Shown: positions 18,401 to 26,725 of the stretch, one piece after another | How positions within the stretch are numbered: the stretch's first letter is position 1 | Layout of the letters: the number at the start of each line of letters is the position of its first letter | NCBI GenBank assembly: GCA_964247745.1 | Contig: CAXTVT010000005.1 | Location: forward strand, 21,176 to 85,175 | Length of the DNA: 64,000 nucleotides | Reading direction: 5' to 3' | Origin: RH-AL1 sp964247745 | Lineage (GTDB): Bacteria; Pseudomonadota; Alphaproteobacteria; Rhizobiales; Beijerinckiaceae | Position numbers and translations under genes: made by a program | Notes under the pieces: model-generated | What the model was told of the DNA's origin: nothing | The model's input: the letters and a program-made list of their open reading frames with translations, nothing else | Database searches by the model: none

Positions 18401-19708
18401 TTGCGCATCGCCATGATCGGATCGGGCTACGTCGGCCTCGTATCGGGAGCCTGCTTCTCGGATTTCGGGCACGTCGTCACCTGCGTCGACCTCGACGAGA
18501 AGAAGATCGCCGCGCTGCACCAGGGCGTGATGCCGATCTACGAGCCCGGCCTGAAGGAGCTCGTCGCCCGCAACGTGCGCGAGGGTCGTCTGTCCTTCTC
18601 GACCGATCTCGCGGGATCGATCGCCGACGTCGAGGCCGTGTTCATCGCGGTGGGAACGCCGTCGCGCCACGGCGACGGCCACGCCGACCTCTCCTACGTC
18701 TACGCCGCCGCCGCCGACGTGGCGCTCGCCGCCAAGGGCCCGCTGGTGATCATCACCAAGTCGACCGTGCCGGTCGGCACCGGCGACGAGGTCGAGCGCA
18801 TCTGCCGCAACAAGCGGCCGGATCTCGCCATCGACATCGTCTCCAACCCCGAGTTCCTGCGCGAGGGCGCCGCGATCGAGGATTTCAAGCGGCCGGACCG
18901 CGTCGTCGTGGGATGCCAGAGCGCCCGCGCCCGCGAGGTTATGGCGGCGATCTACCGGCCGCTCTCGCTCAATCAGATGCCGCTCGTGTACGTCGACCGC
19001 CGCACCTCGGAACTCATCAAATACGCCTCCAACGCCTTCCTCGCGGTGAAGATCACCTTCATCAACGAGATGGCCGACCTCTGCGAGAAGACCGGCGCCA
19101 ACGTCCAGGACGTCGCCCGCGGCATGGGGCTCGACGGTCGCATCGGCGGCAAGTTCCTCCACGCCGGCCCCGGCTACGGCGGCTCCTGCTTCCCCAAGGA
19201 CACGCTCGCGCTGGTCAAGACGGGGCAGGACTACGAGGCGCCGATCCGCATCGTCGAGACGGTGGTGGCGGTGAACGACCAGCGCAAGCGCGCGATGGGC
19301 CGCAAGATCATCGCGGCCTGCGGCGGCAACGTGCGCGGCAAGACGATCGCGATCCTGGGCCTGGCCTTCAAGCCCAACACCGACGACATGCGCGAGGCGC
19401 CGGCGCTGTCGATCATCGCCACGCTTCAGGACGCCGGCGCCACGGTGCGCGGCTACGATCCCGAGAGCATCGAGCAGGCGCGTCCGCTGTTGCGCGGCGT
19501 CGAGTTCGCGGCCAACGCCTACGATTGCGTGGCGGACGCCGACGCCGTCGCCATCCTCACCGAGTGGGACGAGTTCCGCGCCCTCGACCTCGGCCGCCTC
19601 AAGGCCGCGCTGAAGGCCCCGATACTGGTCGACCTCCGCAACATCTACCCGCCGGAGGACGCGCGCCGCGAGGGGTTCCAGTACACGAGCGTGGGGCGGC
19701 CCGGATGA
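18401..19708 (+). CDS. ugd: UDP-glucose 6-dehydrogenase
   Basis: A 435-residue enzyme beginning at a TTG with a good AGGAGAG ribosome-binding site and the typical N-terminus RIAMIGSGYVGLVSGACFSD. Other landmarks are the EFLREGAAIEDFKRPDR segment, the central dimerisation helix with TFINEMADLCEKTGANV, the catalytic cysteine in GGSCFPKDTLAL and the C-terminal NAD domain with LGLAFKPNTDDMREAP. It oxidises UDP-glucose twice with NAD+ to UDP-glucuronate, the substrate of the decarboxylase 28 bp upstream. Confidence 0.96.
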   Translation: MRIAMIGSGYVGLVSGACFSDFGHVVTCVDLDEKKIAALHQGVMPIYEPGLKELVARNVREGRLSFSTDLAGSIADVEAVFIAVGTPSRHGDGHADLSYVYAAAADVALAAKGPLVIITKSTVPVGTGDEVERICRNKRPDLAIDIVSNPEFLREGAAIEDFKRPDRVVVGCQSARAREVMAAIYRPLSLNQMPLVYVDRRTSELIKYASNAFLAVKITFINEMADLCEKTGANVQDVARGMGLDGRIGGKFLHAGPGYGGSCFPKDTLALVKTGQDYEAPIRIVETVVAVNDQRKRAMGRKIIAACGGNVRGKTIAILGLAFKPNTDDMREAPALSIIATLQDAGATVRGYDPESIEQARPLLRGVEFAANAYDCVADADAVAILTEWDEFRALDLGRLKAALKAPILVDLRNIYPPEDARREGFQYTSVGRPG

Positions 19709-19855
19709 CGTTCGAGCACGCTGGGCGTAACCATCGATCAACACGGACCTTACGTGTCCGATCGCATGATGCGCCGCAGATAGTGCCTCGAACGCGGTAG
19801 ATGCCAAGGATCGCGAGCGGACAAGTCGGCGGCGGACGTCGCGCTGGCCGCCGTC

Positions 19856-21079
19856 TCAGCTTTGACCGGCGTGCAGCTTGTAGAAGACGTGATGGCCGAT
19901 GACGTCCATCTTCACCAGCCGTCTCGCCCACCCCGGCCTCACGTAGTTGGCATGGTAGTGCGTCGCGCCGCCGACGTCGGAGAGGTAGGTCTGGCCGCCG
20001 ATCACCGCGTCGGCGATGCGTGTGGCCGTGTGCCACGAGTCCATCTCGGTCACCCGCAGCGACTTGCCTTCGCAGGCGAAGGAGAATTGGCAGGCCTTGT
20101 AGTGCGTGCGGTTCTGATAGACGACGCCGCAGATCGAGGCCGGGTAGAGGCCCGAGGTGGCGCGGTTCAGCACCACCTGCGCCACGGCGGCCTGGCCCTC
20201 CTCGGGCTCCGAGCGGGATTCGAAATAGACCGCCTCCGCCAGGCACTTTCGCTCGCGCGCGCCGCGGTCGCCGACGAGCAGGGCGGCATAGTTCGGGCGG
20301 CCGGCGATGCGCGGGACGACGGTGGCGTCGGGCAGCCGTAGGCTCATCGCGATCGGTGCGCCGTCTGCCGGCGTCGGCGTGGTCGAGGACAACGCATCGG
20401 CGCGCGCCACCTTCGGCGTCGCCCCTTGCTCCAGCCGCTCCTTCAGCGCCGCGGGGCGCATCGCGATGGCCGCGGACGCGTCGCGCGCCTCGTCGCTGGC
20501 GTCCTGCATATCCTCTCCGGCGGCCCATGGCGCGAAGGCCGCGGTGCCGTCGAGCGGGTCGGCGCCGGTGTCACCGAGCGAGAAGCCCGCCGCCGGCATG
20601 GCATCGTCGTGCGGCGCCAGCATCTCGCTCTGCCGCGCGCTCACCATGCCGCCGGGACGGCGCAAGCGCGTGTCGAAGGTGGGACGCAATCCCACCACCG
20701 GTGCACCCTTGTGGCTGCGGTCGATCACGGGAAGCGCCGAAGGGGTCGCGGTAGCGGATTGGCGCTTGAGCTCGCGGCGAGGCTCGATCTCGTCGGTGAT
20801 CGTGCGGAATTCGGCGTTGCGGCCCGTCTCGTAGCGCGCCGGCGAGAGCGTCGCCGCGGGGCGACCCAGGCCGAAGTGCCCGAAATCGCCGGTCAGAGCC
20901 GCCGAACCGAGCGGCACGAGATCGTCGGGCTGCTGCACGGCTTCGGCCGAGAGCGCGGCCAGCGAGCCGCCGATTGTGGCGGTCTGGCCGGCATCGGCCG
21001 TGAACGACACGAGCAGCCCCACGGCCAGGCACCAGGGCGCGACGACTCCCACCGCCCATCTGGTGCCCGAACGCTTCAT
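19856..21079 (-). CDS. SleB-type cell wall hydrolase (Hydrolase_2), secreted
   Basis: A 407-residue protein from the ATG of MKRSGTRWAV, which gives a signal peptide or membrane anchor at residues about 6-30. The middle 230 residues are low-complexity and poorly conserved. The C-terminal catalytic domain, from about residue 285, has LAEAVYFESRSEPEEGQAAV, VLNRATSGLYPASICGVVYQ and CQFSFACEG, the SleB/Hydrolase_2 signature with the catalytic Glu in YFESR. Such proteins cut peptidoglycan in the envelope. The gene stands alone between ugd and an oppositely oriented gene. Confidence 0.9.
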   Translation of the reverse strand: MKRSGTRWAVGVVAPWCLAVGLLVSFTADAGQTATIGGSLAALSAEAVQQPDDLVPLGSAALTGDFGHFGLGRPAATLSPARYETGRNAEFRTITDEIEPRRELKRQSATATPSALPVIDRSHKGAPVVGLRPTFDTRLRRPGGMVSARQSEMLAPHDDAMPAAGFSLGDTGADPLDGTAAFAPWAAGEDMQDASDEARDASAAIAMRPAALKERLEQGATPKVARADALSSTTPTPADGAPIAMSLRLPDATVVPRIAGRPNYAALLVGDRGARERKCLAEAVYFESRSEPEEGQAAVAQVVLNRATSGLYPASICGVVYQNRTHYKACQFSFACEGKSLRVTEMDSWHTATRIADAVIGGQTYLSDVGGATHYHANYVRPGWARRLVKMDVIGHHVFYKLHAGQS

Positions 21080-21268
21080 ACGGCCCTCCGACGCCCGCAG
21101 CCGCCTGCGCGACACGGTTCCGCTTTATCGCCGAATGGGCTTAGGGGAGGGTTACGCCGAGGCGGCCGCCGGCTGTGCCATCGCGGGACATCGTGGCCTG
21201 TACGCGGCCCGCTTGACGGCGCCGGCCGTCGCCGTCATCGATAAGGCTCAGCTTCGCAGGAGATCGCC

Positions 21269-21739
21269 ATGAGCGAGAGCCGCCCGCCGTTTCCCCCATT
21301 CGACAAGGAGGCAGCGGCCAAGAAGGCGCGCGGCGCGGAGGATGCCTGGAACGGGCGCGATCCCCACAAGGTCGCACTGGCCTACACCGAGGATTCGGAA
21401 TGGCGGAACCGCTCGGAGTTCTTCGTCGGCCGCGCCGCGATCGTCGATTTCCTCACCCGCAAGTGGGCGAAGGAACTCGACTACAAGCTGATCAAGGAGG
21501 TCTGGGCCTTCGATCACGCCCATATCGCGGCGCGCTTCGCCTACGAGTGGCATGATGCCGAGGGACACTGGTTCCGCTCCTACGGCAACGAGCAGTGGGA
21601 GTTCGCGGAGAACGGCCTGATGCGCAAGCGGCAGGCCTCGATCAACGACGTGCCGATGCCCGAGAGCGACCGCAAGTTCACCTGGGACGGTCCGCGGCGA
21701 CCGGATGATTTCCCTGGTCTCACCGCGCTGGGGCTCTGA
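21269..21739 (+). CDS. DUF1348 / NTF2-like protein
   Basis: A 156-residue cytoplasmic protein with an AGGAGATCGCC ribosome-binding site. The sequence is strongly characteristic of DUF1348, a family of the NTF2-like (SnoaL) fold: AWNGRDPHKVALAYTEDSEW, WAKELDYKLIKEVWAFD, IAARFAYEWHD and WEFAENGLMRKR. Members are widespread and have no established biochemical function. Nothing in the neighbourhood suggests a partner. Confidence 0.9.
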   Translation: MSESRPPFPPFDKEAAAKKARGAEDAWNGRDPHKVALAYTEDSEWRNRSEFFVGRAAIVDFLTRKWAKELDYKLIKEVWAFDHAHIAARFAYEWHDAEGHWFRSYGNEQWEFAENGLMRKRQASINDVPMPESDRKFTWDGPRRPDDFPGLTALGL

Positions 21740-21752
21740 GGCGCGCTCGCGC

Positions 21753-22163
21753 CTACAGCTTGGCGAAGTTGGTGCGGTCGAAGATCTTCATCATGATCCT
21801 CGAGGTGCTGTCGGCCGGTGCGGCAGCCGAGTCCTCGGTCGATTTCCGCCGGCGCCGCGAGTTTTCGGCGGGCACCGCCTCGTCGTGGTGGGCGGCGGCA
21901 CTCCGGGACGGCGCGCTGAGCTGAAGCATGCGCAGGATCGCGCGCTGGGCGAGGCGGACGGGATCGATCGTGCCGTCATTGTTGAGGCAATCCGCCTCGG
22001 TTCGCGCCACCTTGACGATCGAACGCGCCAAGCGGTGCACCACGGCTTGGTCGACCTCGTGCGTCGCGCGCAGTCCGTGCAACGCGATATCATAGGCTTT
22101 GTAGAGGCGCCCCGCCTCGGAGCTGTCGAACGCCCCCTTCTTCAAGTCAAAGATACCGGCCAT
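21753..22163 (-). CDS. Conserved-looking hypothetical protein, 136 residues
   Basis: I do not recognise this protein. The N-terminal 80 residues are ordered and helical, with amphipathic segments (AGRLYKAYDIALHGLRATHE, VVHRLARSIVKVARTEADCL). The last 50 are polar and basic with a RRRR patch and probably disordered. No signal peptide or membrane segment is seen. Its promoter region contains a perfect 12-bp palindrome, suggesting specific regulation. It converges with the DUF1348 gene, 13 bp apart. Confidence 0.65.
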   Translation of the reverse strand: MAGIFDLKKGAFDSSEAGRLYKAYDIALHGLRATHEVDQAVVHRLARSIVKVARTEADCLNNDGTIDPVRLAQRAILRMLQLSAPSRSAAAHHDEAVPAENSRRRRKSTEDSAAAPADSTSRIMMKIFDRTNFAKL

Positions 22164-22190
22164 GACGCAGCCCCCGCAACGCCTTTACAG

Positions 22191-22202
22191 ATAAGTACTT
22201 AT
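22191..22202. promoter_or_regulatory. Perfect 12-bp palindrome upstream of hypothetical gene
   Basis: ATAAGTACTTAT is a perfect palindrome set in an AT-rich patch 28 bp before the start of the 136-residue protein. Such a symmetric site in a high-GC genome is a candidate operator for a dimeric regulator. The flanks (G and T) do not extend the symmetry. Confidence 0.4.
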
Positions 22203-22431
22203 TCGCCATTTCGCCGGATGCGCAATCGCACGTCGGCATCAAGGTTGATGCGATCGTTGGAGGTGCGACGACCGTTTTGGCGGGCCGGCCCGCCCGTTTG
22301 CACAGGGAAGAAGCAGTCGTCCGGCGTGCGAAGACCGTCGTCCGCCCTTCTTGGATCCCCTCACGTCATCGGAGATGCGGCATCGTTTCTCGCGGTCTGT
22401 GGCGCGAACGACACGGTTCCGCCACGATGTG

Positions 22432-23310
22432 TCACGGATCCGAGCGGCCGGCGGCGCCGAGCGCCTCGGCCAGGCTCGCGGTCGCCGAGCCGCGGCGCGC
22501 CGGCTTGGCCTGCGAGGGATGCGGTGCCCAGCCGGAAAGTGACACGATCTCGAACGTGGCCCTGATCCGCCCGTCGGCCTCGGCGTGGCGGGCCGCGTAG
22601 AGCCGGGCCGCCTCCAGGAACAAGGCGCGTGGCGCCGGTCGGCGCGAGCGTGCCAGCAGCACGTTGGTGGCACCCATCGCCCGCAGGTCGGCCATCAGCG
22701 CGAACATCGTGTCGTAGCGCACGGTGAGGACCTCGCTGTCGGCGACGGGCAGGGCGAAGCCGGCGCGCTGCAGCAGGCCGCCCATGTCGCGCACATCGGC
22801 GAACGGCGCCACGCGCGGGCTGGCGCCACCGGTGATCGTGGTCTCGGCCTCGGTCAGCACCGCGCGGAGCTCGATAAGGGTGCGGCCGCCGACGAGCGAG
22901 CCGACGAACAGCCCGTCCGGCCGCAGCGCGGATCGGATCTGGACCAGCACGCCGGGCAGATCGTTGACGCCCTGCAGCGCGAGCGCGGAGACGGCAAGGT
23001 CGTGGCTCGACGCGGCCAGTGGCAGCCGCTCCGCGTCGCCGAGGATCGTGCCGGGCATCACCGCGCCGACGACGACCGGCGCCACGCGCGCGAGGCGCGC
23101 TTCGGGATAGGCGCGCACGAGACGGTCGGCCAGCGCCGGCCCCGGCGTGCCGATGTCGGCGATGCGCGAGAAACGGCGCTGCACGGCCCCGAGACGCTCG
23201 GCGATGTCGTCGGCGGCGCGATCCAGCAGGAAGTCTGCCGGACGCGCGGCGGCCCGCGCAAGCCGGCGCCGCGCCAGGCTGACGTCGAAGATCTCGATCG
23301 GGATGGCCAT
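22432..23310 (-). CDS. SAM-dependent methyltransferase-fold protein, NDUFAF5-like
   Basis: A 292-residue protein from the ATG of MAIPIEIFDVSLARRRL; a longer in-frame start exists 63 bp upstream. The layout matches the alphaproteobacterial relatives of human complex I factor NDUFAF5: a FDxxLxRRRLxRA start, a degraded glycine-rich SAM motif (IADIGTPGPALADRL), an acidic residue after it, the SALALQGVNDLPGVLVQIRS segment, PDGLFVGSLVGGRTLIELRA and a C-terminal RATFEIVSLSGWAPHPSQAKP tail. Members bind S-adenosylmethionine; the human one hydroxylates an arginine of NDUFS7. The bacterial role is inferred only. In relatives it commonly neighbours comF and grxC, which here lie 6 kb away. Confidence 0.83.
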   Translation of the reverse strand: MAIPIEIFDVSLARRRLARAAARPADFLLDRAADDIAERLGAVQRRFSRIADIGTPGPALADRLVRAYPEARLARVAPVVVGAVMPGTILGDAERLPLAASSHDLAVSALALQGVNDLPGVLVQIRSALRPDGLFVGSLVGGRTLIELRAVLTEAETTITGGASPRVAPFADVRDMGGLLQRAGFALPVADSEVLTVRYDTMFALMADLRAMGATNVLLARSRRPAPRALFLEAARLYAARHAEADGRIRATFEIVSLSGWAPHPSQAKPARRGSATASLAEALGAAGRSDP

Positions 23311-23455
23311 GCCGGCGATATGGGTGGCGCGGCGCGTCGCGGAAGACGCGAAGGAGTGGTCCGTGATTTTCACATCGGGAAGATTCCCCTATTGACTCGA
23401 TCGTGATACCTGCTCCGCGCCCTTTCGGTTTGGGGCTCGTTCACGGAGAAGATGC

Positions 23456-23848
23456 ATGACCAAGACACTGCTCGCCGCCTCTTTCCTCGCGCTCGGCGCG
23501 ATGGCGGCCTTCGCGCCCGTACCGACCTATGCCGCCGACAGCTCCGCGACGGTGATGAGCGTCGACAAGGACGGCGACGGCACCATCGACATGGCCGAAG
23601 CCAAGAAGGCGGGAATGGCCAAGTTCGCCATGCTCGACAAGGACAGCGACGGCACGATCGACTCCAAGGAAGCCGGCATGGACGTCACCAAGGCCGATGC
23701 GGACAAGGACGGCACGTTGGACAAGACGGAATTCGAGATGGCGCTGGGCAAGACGTTCACGGCCACCGACACCGACCACGACGGCACGGTCGACGCCAAG
23801 GAACTGGCGACCCCCGAGGGTCAGAAACTGGACGCTATGATCAAGTGA
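23456..23848 (+). CDS. Secreted EF-hand calcium-binding protein
   Basis: A 130-residue protein with a signal peptide (cleavage likely after PTYA, residue about 26) and four canonical EF-hand loops: DKDGDGTIDMAE, DKDSDGTIDSKE, DADKDGTLDKTE and DTDHDGTVDAKE. All calcium ligands at loop positions 1, 3, 5 and 12 are Asp, Asn-like or Glu, so all four should bind calcium in the periplasm. It has a good ACGGAGAAG ribosome-binding site. Similar calmodulin-like periplasmic proteins are frequent in Hyphomicrobiales; the target is unknown. Confidence 0.9.
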   Translation: MTKTLLAASFLALGAMAAFAPVPTYAADSSATVMSVDKDGDGTIDMAEAKKAGMAKFAMLDKDSDGTIDSKEAGMDVTKADADKDGTLDKTEFEMALGKTFTATDTDHDGTVDAKELATPEGQKLDAMIK

Positions 23849-23855
23849 CGCCTGC

Positions 23856-23873
23856 GCCGAGCGTCAGCTCGGC
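23856..23873. terminator. Hairpin between converging EF-hand and glycosyltransferase genes
   Basis: GCCGAGC and GCTCGGC form a perfect 7-bp stem around the loop GTCA. It lies a few bases after the EF-hand stop, and the stop codon of the converging glycosyltransferase is in the loop. No U-run follows on either side, so it may stall or protect transcripts rather than act as a full intrinsic terminator. Confidence 0.35.
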
Positions 23874-25066
23874 CGAGCAATGCGCATGGGTGCGGTGGGG
23901 CTTGCGGCTGCGCCCATCGCCAACCACGCCGCCACCGCATTCGCGTAATCGTGCCACGAGGCGAGTGGCCTTCGGACCGCCTCCTCGGCAAGCCGCGCCA
24001 ACAGCGGCGGCCGCGTCGCGAGCGCGACCAGTGCCGCGGCGATCGCGTCTTCGTCGAGCATGTCGATCATCATCGTTCCGCCGCCGGGTGCGATCTCCGC
24101 CAGCGAGGACGCATCGTGGCAGAGGCAGGGGCGTCCCAGCCAGAGGCTTTCGACGACAGGCAGGCCGAAGCCTTCCTCCCACGAGGGATACACGGTCGCG
24201 TGGCTCGCCGCGACGAGCTGGACAAGGCCGCCGTCCGGCAGCGCTCCCTGCGCGAAAACGCCCTGAGCCGTGGCGAGCTGTGCCTCGACCTCCGCGTCGT
24301 AGGCGGCATCGAGTCCGCGCCGCCCCACAAGCGTCAGGACGATCGCGGCGTCTCGCTGTGCCCGCTGCACCGCACGGAGGAGCCGCAGCAGGTTCTTGCG
24401 GCGCTCCCACGAGGCCACGGTCACGAGCCGCAACGGCTCGCCCGCGCGACGCGTCACAGCGGTCTCCATCACGCGGGGATGATCGCCGAATTGCGCGGGG
24501 AGGGGCACAACCATGATCGGCGGCACGCGCAGGGCGCGGTCTTCCAGGAAACGCCGCAACTCGCCCGCCACGCCCTGCGTCGTCGCCAACACCGCATCGA
24601 TCCGCGAGAAGCTCTCGTAATAGGCGACGAACATCGCGAGGTCGGTGGCCGAGTAGTGCTGGCTCAGCTTCAAGGGGATCAGGTCGTGCACGAGGGCCAG
24701 CGTGCGCATGCCGTAGGCGTTGGCCATGCTGGCGGGACCGACCCCGCGTGCGACCAGGTCCGCGGGCAGCTCGGGGATGAAGAGGATCGGATGGTCGCCG
24801 GAGCCGGCCAGCATCGTCTCGAAGGCCGCGGCACCGCGCCCGATGATCTCGATGAGGCCGCTGCACTCGTGGCGTCCCAGCGGCACGATGTCGAACCCGA
24901 TGCGTCCGAGCGCGTGGGCGAGACGGCGCGTGACGCGCTGGATGCCCGTCTCGAACGGCTGCCGCGCCGTCGTATGACACCAATAGAAGAGCCGCCGCGG
25001 GGTCGCGGCGGCTCTGGAGAAGACCTCAGCCGGCAAGCGCGATCCGCTTTTCGTGGACCGCGACAC
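23864..25066 (-). CDS. Glycosyltransferase family 1 (GT4-like)
   Basis: A 400-residue GT-B enzyme. The N-terminal domain begins RLFYWCHTTARQPFETGIQR, the form seen in glycosyltransferases with a GIQR motif. The C-terminal nucleotide-sugar domain has VTVASWERRKNLLRLLRA, TLVGRRGLDAAYDAEV and the acidic PSWEEGFGLPVVESLWLGRP, whose EEGFGLPVVE corresponds to the EX7E catalytic and donor-binding motif. It overlaps the Hint gene by 41 bp if started at the ATG; a TTG at 25036 would cut this to 11 bp. A strong hairpin falls in its first codons. It probably decorates a surface polysaccharide or the protein encoded upstream. Confidence 0.85.
   Translation of the reverse strand: MSRSTKSGSRLPAEVFSRAAATPRRLFYWCHTTARQPFETGIQRVTRRLAHALGRIGFDIVPLGRHECSGLIEIIGRGAAAFETMLAGSGDHPILFIPELPADLVARGVGPASMANAYGMRTLALVHDLIPLKLSQHYSATDLAMFVAYYESFSRIDAVLATTQGVAGELRRFLEDRALRVPPIMVVPLPAQFGDHPRVMETAVTRRAGEPLRLVTVASWERRKNLLRLLRAVQRAQRDAAIVLTLVGRRGLDAAYDAEVEAQLATAQGVFAQGALPDGGLVQLVAASHATVYPSWEEGFGLPVVESLWLGRPCLCHDASSLAEIAPGGGTMMIDMLDEDAIAAALVALATRPPLLARLAEEAVRRPLASWHDYANAVAAWLAMGAAASPTAPMRIARPS
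24988..25015 (-). other. Strong 12-bp-stem hairpin at the Hint/glycosyltransferase junction
   Basis: AGAGCCGCCGCG and CGCGGCGGCTCT form a perfect 12-bp, mostly G-C stem with a 4-base loop. In the direction of transcription it lies just after the Hint stop codon and inside the first codons of the glycosyltransferase, and is followed by TCTATT rather than a clean U-run. It may attenuate transcription or control translation of the second gene. Confidence 0.5.
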
Positions 25067-26465
25067 CCGGAGCGATCCAGCGCCCTAAGGCCGGTCGGGT
25101 CAGCTCGACGCGCAGGAAGAAGCTGCCGCGGCACCCTTCCCACAGGCTCGCCGGCAGACGGGCGCGCCCGCAGGTCCAGCGCTGGGGACCTTCCTCGACG
25201 TGATGGAAGCCGGCGCTGAGGCGAGCATCGTCGGCCGCGATCGTCCGCGAGCCGAAGCCATCGTCGATGACAAGCGCGCCGACGCACACGCCGAGCGTCC
25301 GCAGGTCTGCGCCGCCGCCGGCCATCGCTGGCACGACCGTGTCCGATGCAAGCCACACCGTCTCGGCCGTTGCCGGGACCAGGAAACGAGCGGACAAGCC
25401 TTGCACTTCCGCCTCGATCCGAGAACCATCGGCGACCAAGTGCAGGTCGGCGAGCGGGTTCTCGAACTTCACCCAATTCAGTTGCAGCGCCCGCGCGGCG
25501 AGGCGATCGCGGGCGAAGTCGACCACCGGCCCCGCGGCGTGGAACGGACGGCAGAAGTCGGCATGCGTGGCGGGAGCTGCATCTGGCACGGCATGGAGAG
25601 CCACGGCCTCGCCCGGGCGGGGCAGGAAGCCGCGATTGCCCATGTCGAGATAGCTTTCGGTGGGCAGGTTCTCAGCCACCAGCAGATCGTGGCCCTCGAG
25701 TTCGACGTGCCAATAGGTCACGTGTTGAGTGATTTCCTGACGCACCGTCGTTCCGTTGATCAGCGACGACGCAGAAACCAGTACCTCGCCCAGGAGGTCG
25801 AGAGCAAGCGAGTGACCAGGCGAGACGACGAGATCGCGCGCCGGGCGGTTCTCGGCAAAAGCGTGCGCAGCGATGCGAACAGGCCAGACCTCGTTGGCGC
25901 GGGGATGGCGAGCACAGTAAACGGTGCGCTGGCCGATCCAAATGATGGGACGCGCCGCGCCGGAGGCGGTCACGGCAAGGTCTCCGACGCGCAGATCTTC
26001 GACCGCCACGTCACCGTGATCGGTGCGTATCAGCGTGCCGGTGACGAAACACGGCGGCGCCGCTGTAAAAACGTCTCCCGATGTGCCGTTTACTAGAGCG
26101 GGGTCCGAGGCGAGCATGACCTCGTTTGCCCTGCCCGTCGCAAGCGGCGTATTGGAGAACACGTAACGATAAGTGTTTGTCGGCGCAGTCTGACCGGGAG
26201 CGGAGTTGTAGTTTGAGAATAGAATTTGTCCGCTATTGTCGAATTGCGTGACATACAACGTCGTGGGGTTTGTGGTGGGTGTACCCACATCGCCAGCGTC
26301 CGGGAGCACCCCAGTGACCGTGACGGGGTCACCCACCTTGGTCACCGTACCGACAATGGTAATCGAGTTGGTCGAAACGGTATCCAGATTTATAGTGGCC
26401 GCCGGCAGGCCATCGTCCTCTCCGACGTACCCAGCAGGATAAGTATTGTTAAATGTTATCGACAT
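25026..26465 (-). CDS. Hint-domain (Hedgehog/intein-type, Hint_2) protein
   Basis: A 479-residue protein from the ATG of MSITFNNTYPAGY. Residues 1-135 are Ser/Thr/Asn-rich and beta-like with no signal peptide. A Hint_2 domain starts at Cys139 (CFVTGTLIRTDHGDVAVEDL, then RVGDLAVTASGAARPIIWIG) and includes VVSPGHSLALD with the conserved His. The C-terminal 200 residues are unassigned and contain HADFCRPFHAAGPVV. Hint domains can cleave the peptide bond before the cysteine; in alphaproteobacteria Hint_2 usually sits in large, probably surface, proteins. It shares a transcript with the glycosyltransferase. The start of the gene is AT-rich compared with its neighbours, suggesting transfer. Confidence 0.82.
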   Translation of the reverse strand: MSITFNNTYPAGYVGEDDGLPAATINLDTVSTNSITIVGTVTKVGDPVTVTGVLPDAGDVGTPTTNPTTLYVTQFDNSGQILFSNYNSAPGQTAPTNTYRYVFSNTPLATGRANEVMLASDPALVNGTSGDVFTAAPPCFVTGTLIRTDHGDVAVEDLRVGDLAVTASGAARPIIWIGQRTVYCARHPRANEVWPVRIAAHAFAENRPARDLVVSPGHSLALDLLGEVLVSASSLINGTTVRQEITQHVTYWHVELEGHDLLVAENLPTESYLDMGNRGFLPRPGEAVALHAVPDAAPATHADFCRPFHAAGPVVDFARDRLAARALQLNWVKFENPLADLHLVADGSRIEAEVQGLSARFLVPATAETVWLASDTVVPAMAGGGADLRTLGVCVGALVIDDGFGSRTIAADDARLSAGFHHVEEGPQRWTCGRARLPASLWEGCRGSFFLRVELTRPALGRWIAPGVAVHEKRIALAG

Positions 26466-26725
26466 CTGTAGCCTCCCCCAATGATATATGGCCACTCTTT
26501 GTGAGAATGGTTAATCGTTTTGCTACCCTAAGTACAATCGTGGTTCTGTACTTGCAACAAGCATTCAGCGATACGTCGGGGGAAAAGTTCCCGACTTTTG
26601 AGTTTATCAAACCTGTAAATTGGAATCAGCGATGATGCATTGTCGGTCGGCACAGGACGTGACGTTCTGCCTCAACGCTGGTCGGACAAACGACTGTGGA
26701 GCTTGCCGGATACGCCGATCCATTC
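26466..26725. other. AT-rich 260-bp spacer, promoter region of the Hint gene
   Basis: This stretch between two minus-strand genes is far richer in A and T than the window as a whole (for instance TTTTGAGTTTATCAAACC). It holds the upstream region of the Hint gene and the 3' end of the TonB-receptor transcript. Short open frames in it have no ribosome-binding site or family resemblance. No clear terminator hairpin was found. Confidence 0.5.

Noticed and set aside
19709..19855. Terminator for ugd from CGGAC...GTCCG near 19744
   Set aside because: The stem is only 5 bp and no U-run follows.
23451..24516. Plus-strand frame across the EF-hand gene and the glycosyltransferase gene
   Set aside because: Its translation is low-complexity Arg/Pro-rich and opposes or shifts two well-supported genes.
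26453..26635. Short plus-strand frame in the AT-rich spacer before the Hint gene
   Set aside because: No ribosome-binding site, no recognisable motif, and it lies in what must be a promoter region.
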